Shown piece by piece: positions 57,786 through 64,000 of a stretch of DNA of 64,000 nucleotides (positions within the stretch are counted from its first letter, which is position 1; each line of letters opens with the position of its first letter). Location of the stretch: positions 17,123 through 81,122 of the forward strand of contig JALHMX010000013.1 in NCBI GenBank assembly GCA_022843825.1, given 5' to 3'. Origin of the DNA: Pseudobdellovibrionaceae bacterium. GTDB lineage: Bacteria > Bdellovibrionota > Bdellovibrionia > Bdellovibrionales > Bdellovibrionaceae. The notes under the pieces are model-generated. The model saw only the letters and a list, made by a program, of their open reading frames with translations. It did not search any database and was not told the DNA's origin. The position numbers were made by a program, and so were the translations under genes.

Positions 57786-59294
57786 CTAAGTTCTGAGTTG
57801 AAGTTTACGTCCGGTGCGCCGCCAGTTACTTGCGACACTATAGCGTCGCACATCCTTAGATTTTCGATCCTGATAAGCTGTAATTGCAGCTGCAATTAAA
57901 AACACAGGATCTTCTACTGTTTTAAAAATTTCAGGTTCTAGAACTTCAAAGTTTTTTTCAATAAACTGAGTAGTATAACTTCCATCCAAAAATTTTGGGT
58001 GATTAAGTATTGTCTTATGCAAGGAGATATTACTTTTAATTCCGGTCAAAATAAACTCACTTAATGCGCGCGACATGCGATCAATAGCCTCTTCGCGACT
58101 TTCCCCATAAGTGATGACCTTGGCGACCATGGGATCATAGTAAATAGGAACTTCATAGCCAGGATAAGCGTATGAATCCACCCGGAGAAAAGGACCTTGA
58201 GGGTGGCGACAAGCACGTATTTTTCCTGGATGAGGCTTATAGGTCACCGGATCTTCAGCACATATTCGCACTTCAATAGCATGCCCATTTTGTGTAAGTT
58301 CTTCTTGAGTGAAGCTTAAAGGTAAACCCTTCGCGACCCAGATTTGTTCTTTGACCAAGTCAATGCCCGTTACTAATTCAGTGACGGGATGTTCAACTTG
58401 CAAACGTGTATTCATTTCCATGAAATAAAACTCTTTAGTTTGATTATCAAAAATAAATTCGATTGTTCCTGCGCCCACATAATTTATAGATTTAGCAGCG
58501 CGAACCGCAGCATCGCCTAGTTTTTTTCTTATTTCAGGAGTTACGCTTGGCGAGGGCGATTCTTCGATAATTTTTTGATGTCGCCGTTGTACCGAACATT
58601 CGCGCTCAAACAGATGAACAACATTCCCATGAGTATCGCCAAAAACTTGAATTTCAATATGCTTCGGATCATTGATAAACTTTTCGATATACACTGTAGA
58701 ATTAGCGAAATAGTTTTGTCCTTCGCTTCGACAAGCTCGAAAAGCACTTTCCAGCTCTTCATCTACGCGCACGATACGCATTCCTTTGCCCCCACCACCA
58801 GCCGAAGCTTTGATTATAATAGGGTAACCTATTTTTTTGGCGATGGCCCTGGCGTCTTCAACCGAAGTCACGTCGCCATCACTTCCAGGAACCGTAGGCA
58901 CGTTGGCCTTTTTCATCAAGTCTTTAGCCGACAGCTTGTCGCCCATTTGTTCCATGTTTTTGGGAGTAGGACCAATGAACGTTATTCCGTTTTTTTCACA
59001 GGCATGAACGAACAAAGAATTTTCAGAGAGAAAGCCGTAGCCCGGGTGAATAGCATCTACACCCGCTTTAAGAGCTACTTCGATAATTTTTTTGTAATTA
59101 AGGTAGCTTTCTTTAGAAGGAGAAGGTCCAATATGATAGGCCTCATCAGCTAAAAATACGTGTAAACTTTCACGATCTGCATCGCTGAACACCGCAACAG
59201 ATTGAATGCCTAACTCGCGACATGCTCGTGTAATGCGTATGGCAATTTCTCCACGGTTAGCGATAAGAATTTTTTTAAATGGAGCCGTAATCAT
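57786..59294 (-). CDS. Biotin carboxylase subunit of acyl-CoA carboxylase
   Basis: A 502-residue ATP-grasp carboxylase. The N-terminal [22 protein letters not shown] loop [15 protein letters not shown] and catalytic segments [15 protein letters not shown] and [13 protein letters not shown] are all present. It carboxylates biotin on the carrier. The length is slightly above AccC (about 450) and it lacks the fused biotinyl domain of PccA. The start overlaps the pccB stop by four bases (ATGA). The partner gene set indicates a propionyl- or related acyl-CoA carboxylase. Confidence 0.93.
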   Translation of the reverse strand: MITAPFKKILIANRGEIAIRITRACRELGIQSVAVFSDADRESLHVFLADEAYHIGPSPSKESYLNYKKIIEVALKAGVDAIHPGYGFLSENSLFVHACEKNGITFIGPTPKNMEQMGDKLSAKDLMKKANVPTVPGSDGDVTSVEDARAIAKKIGYPIIIKASAGGGGKGMRIVRVDEELESAFRACRSEGQNYFANSTVYIEKFINDPKHIEIQVFGDTHGNVVHLFERECSVQRRHQKIIEESPSPSVTPEIRKKLGDAAVRAAKSINYVGAGTIEFIFDNQTKEFYFMEMNTRLQVEHPVTELVTGIDLVKEQIWVAKGLPLSFTQEELTQNGHAIEVRICAEDPVTYKPHPGKIRACRHPQGPFLRVDSYAYPGYEVPIYYDPMVAKVITYGESREEAIDRMSRALSEFILTGIKSNISLHKTILNHPKFLDGSYTTQFIEKNFEVLEPEIFKTVEDPVFLIAAAITAYQDRKSKDVRRYSVASNWRRTGRKLQLRT

Positions 59295-60847
59295 AGCGGA
59301 ATATTTCCATGTTTTTTCGGAGGATTAATATCACGTTTGTTGCGAAGCATTTCTAGCGCATCAATAATGCGCTTGCGAGTCAATGCGGGCTCGATCACTT
59401 CATCAGTATAGCCCAGCTCTGCAGAAACGTATGGATTACTAAACTTCTGTTCATATTCAGCAGTTAAACGAGCCTTTTCAGCCGCAGGATCTTTTGCTTT
59501 AGCGATAGCCTCGCGGTGAATAATATTAACTGCGCCTTCGGCTCCCATCACGGCAATTTCTGCGGACGGAAACGCAAGATTTACATCTGAGCGAAGAAGC
59601 TTAGACCCCATAACAATATAAGCTCCACCGTAGGCCTTGCGGGTGATCAAAGTGACTTTTGGGACTGTAGCTTCCGCATAAGCAAACAAAAGTTTTGCAC
59701 CGTGAGTAATAATTCCATTCCATTCTTGCTCTTTACCTGGCAAGAAGCCGGGGACATCCACAAGGGAAACTATAGGAATATTAAAGGCATCACAGAAACG
59801 AATAAATCGCGCGGCTTTTCGAGAAGCATCGATATTTAAACAGCCCGCCAGAACTTGCGGCTGATTTGCGACGACGCCCACAGGGCGACCATTCATGCGC
59901 GCAAAGCCGACAATAATGTTTTGAGCGAAAAACTTATGTATTTCTAAAAAATAACCCTCATCAACAATCTCGGTAATAACTTGAAGCATGTCATAAGGTT
60001 TTTTGGGGCTGTCCGGGATAAGATTATTTAAATTTTCAACAATCCGATCGGGACGATCTTTAGTTGATATGGTTGCGGTATCATCCAGATTATTCATTGG
60101 AAGAAAATTCATTAATTCGCGAATAAGCAATAAACAGTGCTTATCGTCTTTCGCTGTGAAGTGAGCTACTCCAGATTTTTGGGCATGAGTTGTTGCTCCG
60201 CCCAGCTCTTCCTTAGTCACATCTTCATGAGTGACAGTTTTAATAACATCGGGACCGGTAACAAACATATAGCTGGTGTTTTCCACCATAAAAACAAAAT
60301 CTGTTATTGACGGAGAGTAAACGGCCCCACCTGCGCAAGGGCCCATAATAGCAGTGATTTGAGGAATTACTCCAGAGGACATGGTGTTTCGAGTGAAAAT
60401 ATCAGCGTATCCACCCAAAGATTCGATACCTTCTTGAATGCGGGCGCCGCCCGAGTCATTGATCGAAATAAAAGGCGCCCCATTTTTAAGAGCTAAATCC
60501 ATGACTTTACAAATTTTATTAGCTTGAGTGCGTGACATGGACCCACCAGTAACAGTGAAATCCTGGGAAGAAACATAAACTAACTTACCATTAATGCGTC
60601 CATAGCCAGTAACAATTCCATCGCCGAGAACTTTGTTTTTTTCCATTCCAAAATTCGTACATCGATGAGTAACAAAACGATCAGTTTCCACAAAACTTCC
60701 CGGATCAAATAAAACATCTACGCGTTCACGAGCTGTTAAACGTCCACCTTGTTTGTGTTTTGCAATTTTGTCGGCGCCACCGCCCGCCATGGCCTGATCG
60801 TTCTTTTTTTCAAGCTCTTCAATTTTTAATTTCATTAATTCTGTCAT
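59291..60847 (-). CDS. pccB: Acyl-CoA (probably propionyl-CoA) carboxylase carboxyltransferase subunit
   Basis: A 518-residue carboxyltransferase with both crotonase-like halves. It opens [32 protein letters not shown] and [19 protein letters not shown] are typical of PccB, as are the C-terminal [19 protein letters not shown] and [17 protein letters not shown]. It transfers the carboxyl group from biotin to propionyl-CoA, giving methylmalonyl-CoA, or acts on a related acyl-CoA. It is the first gene of the pccB-biotin carboxylase-carrier-lpoB-COG3014 run; GAGGATA lies just before the ATG. Confidence 0.93.
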   Translation of the reverse strand: MTELMKLKIEELEKKNDQAMAGGGADKIAKHKQGGRLTARERVDVLFDPGSFVETDRFVTHRCTNFGMEKNKVLGDGIVTGYGRINGKLVYVSSQDFTVTGGSMSRTQANKICKVMDLALKNGAPFISINDSGGARIQEGIESLGGYADIFTRNTMSSGVIPQITAIMGPCAGGAVYSPSITDFVFMVENTSYMFVTGPDVIKTVTHEDVTKEELGGATTHAQKSGVAHFTAKDDKHCLLLIRELMNFLPMNNLDDTATISTKDRPDRIVENLNNLIPDSPKKPYDMLQVITEIVDEGYFLEIHKFFAQNIIVGFARMNGRPVGVVANQPQVLAGCLNIDASRKAARFIRFCDAFNIPIVSLVDVPGFLPGKEQEWNGIITHGAKLLFAYAEATVPKVTLITRKAYGGAYIVMGSKLLRSDVNLAFPSAEIAVMGAEGAVNIIHREAIAKAKDPAAEKARLTAEYEQKFSNPYVSAELGYTDEVIEPALTRKRIIDALEMLRNKRDINPPKKHGNIPL

Positions 60848-60894
60848 AGTTATCCTCTAGTGCTCATAGAGGATAAATTTACCACGCGAAGGGA

Positions 60895-62061
60895 TTAATT
60901 CAACACTAAACGCTTAAGCTCTGTGAGAGCTTTTTGGACATTGATTCGCCCCCCAGTCGTTGTTTGCAAGTAAGAGCCGGGTATATCTACAGTGCGCATC
61001 AAAGCCTGTTTAATCTGTTGTGAATTAGCCTCAGGGACGGCACTCATTAAAAGCGCAGCAGCGCCAGACACTATAGGTGCCGACATGCTGGTTCCGTCCA
61101 TAGCTTGAATAGTATTAAGTGGAGTAGTTGAATAAATTCCCTGCCCGGGCGCAGCTACGTGCACAGTTTTATAACCACGATTAGAAAATGCGGTCAGTAG
61201 GTCATTGAACCCAGTAGCAGCAACATTAATTTGATTAAATGCTAAAAAAGCAGCGGGATAATTTGGAAAAGAGTCAGAATTTCTGGACTCATTGCCAGCC
61301 GCTGTAACTAATAAAATGCCGTTATCGGATAAATCCTTCATCGCCGTTTTTAAGTTATCTACGCAAGGCGCCCCCCCCCAACTTAAATTGATGACTCGCG
61401 CTCCAGCCTGTACCACCGCGTACATAGCAATAATCGCATCTCCTACTGATCCAGAACCATTGTTAGAAATAAACTGCCCAGAAGCAATTTTAGCTTTCGG
61501 CGCAATTCCTGAAGCCGGGCCAGCCAAAGGATCGGCGGCAATAATTCCTGCCACATGAGTTCCGTGTTGGTTGCGGAGCGGGTCATTGATGCCAGAATTA
61601 TACTGTTGGGAAAACGCGATATTATTTTTTAACTGCGGATGATTAATATCGACCATTCCATCAATGACACCCACAATGACATTATCCCCCTGATGACCCT
61701 GTAGCCAGAGCTCTTGAGCTTTTACTTGGTTGACATGCCAGCGCATATCAACAGTTTGTTGGGAATGCACGGTGTAGTTTTTTTCTAGGTTTAATGTTTT
61801 TAATTGAATACGAATATCTCGGTCGACATGACGGATTTTTTCTAAGTTTTTATTTACAAAGTTTTTTCTAAAAGAGTCTTCATCGAAATCTTTTTCAATA
61901 GAGTAAGTACCATCTTCCCATCCGACTATGAATTGATTTTTAATGGTTAAGGCCTTACAAGATTCATAAGCCTGAGTTGGAAAAACGGACTCGCTGGATT
62001 TTGAATTGCTGCATGAAAATAGAAAAAAGATAAATCCAAATGCAAAAAAAAGATTCTTCAC
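60895..62061 (-). CDS. Subtilisin-like (S8) serine protease, lipoprotein
   Basis: A 388-residue protein with a lipoprotein signal (lipobox LFSC, Cys17). An inhibitor-like prodomain spans about 35-110, and a S8 catalytic domain follows: Asp134 in GVIDGMVD, His166 in QHGTHVAG, oxyanion Asn257 in AAGNES and Ser325 in GTSMSAP. All catalytic residues are present, so it should be active, anchored in the envelope facing the periplasm or surface. A run of nine G on the coding strand (61371-61379) codes for WGGA at about residues 228-231 and may be a slippage site. Confidence 0.92.
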   Translation of the reverse strand: MKNLFFAFGFIFFLFSCSNSKSSESVFPTQAYESCKALTIKNQFIVGWEDGTYSIEKDFDEDSFRKNFVNKNLEKIRHVDRDIRIQLKTLNLEKNYTVHSQQTVDMRWHVNQVKAQELWLQGHQGDNVIVGVIDGMVDINHPQLKNNIAFSQQYNSGINDPLRNQHGTHVAGIIAADPLAGPASGIAPKAKIASGQFISNNGSGSVGDAIIAMYAVVQAGARVINLSWGGAPCVDNLKTAMKDLSDNGILLVTAAGNESRNSDSFPNYPAAFLAFNQINVAATGFNDLLTAFSNRGYKTVHVAAPGQGIYSTTPLNTIQAMDGTSMSAPIVSGAAALLMSAVPEANSQQIKQALMRTVDIPGSYLQTTTGGRINVQKALTELKRLVLN

Positions 62062-62179
62062 GAAAAAGCTTTCTCAAGACGATTTCGCGGGTTCTAAGCG
62101 ATGTCTTGTGATATCTTTTTCGGCTTATTTTGAAACAATTTAAGTCCAGAGTTGGTCTGAAATAAAAAATTATGAAGCT

Positions 62180-62998
62180 CTAGACCTTAGTCACGAATAA
62201 CTTAAGAAACGAACAAAATTGCTGTTCAACTTTTTTAGCCACTTCGGTAACTTCTTCGTGGTTAAGTTTATTATCTGTAATTCCCGCTGCTAGGTTGGTA
62301 ATACAACTGATGGCAGCGACTCTCAGGCCTAGGTGATTCGCAGCAATAACTTCGGGGACGGTGGACATACCGACAGCTTTCCCACCCAACTGCATAAACA
62401 TTCGTATTTCAGCAGGAGTTTCATAAGTCGGACCCGTAACTCCGACATAAACACCTTTATGAAAAAATGTTTTCTGAGATCTAAATATGCGCTCTGCCGT
62501 TTCGATAAGTTCTCGGTCATAAGCTTGAGTCATATCAGGAAAACGAGGGCCGAGCTCTTTAATATTTGGCCCCATCAAAGGATTGGTCCCCATCATATTG
62601 ATGTGGTCCTCAATGACCATAAAATCACCGGCCTTCATGCCGTCTCCATAGCCGCCCGCAGAGTTGGTGACGATCAAAATTTCAATACCCAAAGCCGCCA
62701 TAGCGCGAGTTGGAAAAACCACAACTTCCATTGAATGTCCTTCATAGTAGTGAAGGCGACCCTGAAGGACAACTAAATCGACATTATCAATAGAGCCTAA
62801 AATAAGATGGCCCGAGTGCCCATCCACAGTAGGGGGAATAAAATGCGGAATTTCGTTAAAGGGTATACGCGTTTCTACATTCATATGTTGAACAAAATGT
62901 CCTAGGCCCGAGCCTAGAATTATTCCTACGCGAGGCTTAATTTTGCTTTTGCTTTTAATAAAGGATGCTGTTTCTGTGATTTTAGTAATTAGATTCAT
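62180..62998 (-). CDS. punA: Purine nucleoside phosphorylase
   Basis: A 272-residue trimeric-type (PNP I) enzyme. VGIILGSGLGHFVQ holds the phosphate loop, VDGHSGHLILG and LQGRLHYYEGH are typical, TNSAGGYG and GPTYETPAEIRM form the nucleoside site, and GMSTVPEVIAANH is the family signature. It splits purine nucleosides with phosphate. A strong AAAAGGAGG ribosome site precedes the ATG. It lies 18 bases after deoA on the same strand, forming a nucleoside-salvage pair. Confidence 0.95.
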   Translation of the reverse strand: MNLITKITETASFIKSKSKIKPRVGIILGSGLGHFVQHMNVETRIPFNEIPHFIPPTVDGHSGHLILGSIDNVDLVVLQGRLHYYEGHSMEVVVFPTRAMAALGIEILIVTNSAGGYGDGMKAGDFMVIEDHINMMGTNPLMGPNIKELGPRFPDMTQAYDRELIETAERIFRSQKTFFHKGVYVGVTGPTYETPAEIRMFMQLGGKAVGMSTVPEVIAANHLGLRVAAISCITNLAAGITDNKLNHEEVTEVAKKVEQQFCSFLKLFVTKV

Positions 62999-63016
62999 TT
63001 CGTTTCCTCCTTTTAT

Positions 63017-64000
63017 TTACGTTAGTATTTTTCTTATCAGTAGATGCGGAGTAGACGGCGCAGAAGTTACAGCAAAGCTTTCCTTCAAAAGTTTCTCTGC
63101 TTCAGCAAACAAGCTGGGCTCATCGCCATGTATTGTGTAAATAATATCTCCTGCTGCAACGACCTCATTGAGTTTTTTATGAAACTCAATGCCGGATGTG
63201 GGATTAATTTTCTGCGTCGCCTGTTCGCGTCCAGCTTTCAACACAATTCCAGCAACACCAATTTTTTCAACATTAAATGAAGAAAGAAATCCTGAAGCAG
63301 AAGCGCGCACTTCCTGTTTAGATTTTGATAAAGGCAGTTTGTCTATGTCACCGTTTTGCAACAAAGCCATCTGAGTAAAGATTTTAAACGCTTTCCCTGA
63401 GGTCAAACACTTTTCAGCCATGTTGTAGGCGTCTTCAATCGACTTCGCTTTCCCTGAAAGATGAATCATCTGCGCTGAAAGCTGCAAAGAAAGCTCGCGA
63501 GTTTCATCATACATCGGGTTGCGAACATTGCGCATAATTTCAAGACACTCAAAAACTTCCCAAGCATTACCAGAAAATTTTCCTAAAGGTTGATCCATTG
63601 ACGACAAAACTGCGACCACCTTTTTTCCATAACCTTTTCCGATATCCATTAAATTAACGGCGAGCTGTTCGGCCAATTCAGGAGTCTTCATGAATGCGCC
63701 TGTTCCGAATTTAACATCTAGAACTAAGCCATCGATACCTTCTGCAATTTTCTTAGACATAATGCTGGCGCAAATTAAGGGTAAACTTTCAACTGTGGCA
63801 GTAACATCACGAAGGGCATATATTTTTTTGTCTGCAGGGCAGATGTCCTTGGTTTGGCCGATGAAACAAGTTCCAACTTTTTCAACAATCTCTATGAATT
63901 TTTCTATAGTTTGTTGCGTGTCAAAGCCAGGAATAGATTCAAGCTTGTCTAAAGTTCCTCCGGTGTGTCCTAAGCCACGCCCCGAAATCATGGGAACGTA
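63017..64000 (-). CDS. deoA: Thymidine/pyrimidine-nucleoside phosphorylase (5' part outside window)
   Basis: An open frame of 327 codons reaching the window edge. The visible start contains PMISGRGLGHTGGTLDKLES, the family signature that normally lies about 100 residues into the protein, so the N-terminal third is missing. LVLDVKFGTGAFM and the C-terminal domain with VAAGDIIYTIHGDE fit DeoA/Pdp enzymes, which release deoxyribose-1-phosphate from thymidine or uridine nucleosides. It would supply substrates for salvage together with punA just downstream. Confidence 0.93.
   Translation of the reverse strand, partial: YVPMISGRGLGHTGGTLDKLESIPGFDTQQTIEKFIEIVEKVGTCFIGQTKDICPADKKIYALRDVTATVESLPLICASIMSKKIAEGIDGLVLDVKFGTGAFMKTPELAEQLAVNLMDIGKGYGKKVVAVLSSMDQPLGKFSGNAWEVFECLEIMRNVRNPMYDETRELSLQLSAQMIHLSGKAKSIEDAYNMAEKCLTSGKAFKIFTQMALLQNGDIDKLPLSKSKQEVRASASGFLSSFNVEKIGVAGIVLKAGREQATQKINPTSGIEFHKKLNEVVAAGDIIYTIHGDEPSLFAEAEKLLKESFAVTSAPSTPHLLIRKILT

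Overview
The window is a contiguous piece of a Gram-negative chromosome that spans the replication origin. The gene order around the origin (dnaA, dnaN, recF, gyrB, gyrA on one side; rpmH, rnpA, yidD, yidC, jag, mnmE, mnmG, parA, parB, ATP synthase genes on the other), the many lipoproteins and outer-membrane-biogenesis factors, and the moderately AT-rich composition fit a member of the Bdellovibrionota (Bdellovibrio/Pseudobdellovibrio-like). That placement is inference from gene content and order; no marker such as 16S rRNA is present. I saw no tRNA, rRNA, CRISPR array, insertion sequence or prophage.

Layout. 1-3.8 kb (+): end of a DUF374 acyltransferase, two parvulin/SurA-type periplasmic prolyl isomerases and a phosphomannomutase, ending at a bidirectional terminator. 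3.9-14.4 kb (-): dnaA, the dnaA-dnaN spacer with the candidate oriC, then dnaN-recF-gyrB-gyrA running with tiny gaps into the membrane-sector ATP synthase genes atpZ-atpI-atpB-atpE. 14.6-20.8 kb (+): rpmH-rnpA-yidD-yidC-jag-mnmE-mnmG. 20.9-23.3 kb: a small lipoprotein gene carrying one perfect and one near-perfect parS site, then parA-parB. 23.4-29.3 kb (+): two b-type subunit genes plus atpHAGDC with a strong terminator. 29.4-31.1 kb (+): an acidic-repeat beta-barrel candidate and a FecR-like exported protein. 31.1-34.7 kb (-): mfd. 34.9-42.3 kb (+): the membrane arm of complex I (nuoA,H,J,K,L,M,N) without any peripheral-arm gene. 42.3-48.2 kb: a patatin, an HTH/coiled-coil protein, a small Cys-containing exported protein, lon, and two DksA/TraR-like genes. 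48.4-52.7 kb (-): hemW, grpE, a zinc-finger-less dnaJ, and a type-I periplasmic-binding-fold lipoprotein. 52.8-55.4 kb (+): a double-domain M16 peptidase. 55.4-60.8 kb (-): an acyl-CoA carboxylase operon (pccB-accC-BCCP) running directly into lpoB and a COG3014 lipoprotein. 60.9-64 kb (-): a lipoprotein subtilase with a G9 tract, punA and a truncated deoA.

How the genes work together. The origin-proximal block combines initiation (DnaA, DnaA boxes, a TAG-repeat unwinding element), the clamp, recombination, gyrase and ParABS segregation. Envelope biogenesis is a second theme (YidC/YidD, SurA-like chaperones, LpoB/COG3014 and an LpoA-like lipoprotein, M16 peptidase, patatin). Energy metabolism is split: Fo genes a, c and accessory subunits lie about 19 kb from the b/F1 genes, and the complex I membrane arm is apart from its missing peripheral arm. 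I found no clearly new defence or mobile system. The observations most worth following are the origin architecture, the parS site abutting a start codon, the rnpA start, the Na+-like c-subunit signature, the Cys-poor DksA paralogue, the carboxylase-lpoB run and the G9 tract in the subtilase gene.
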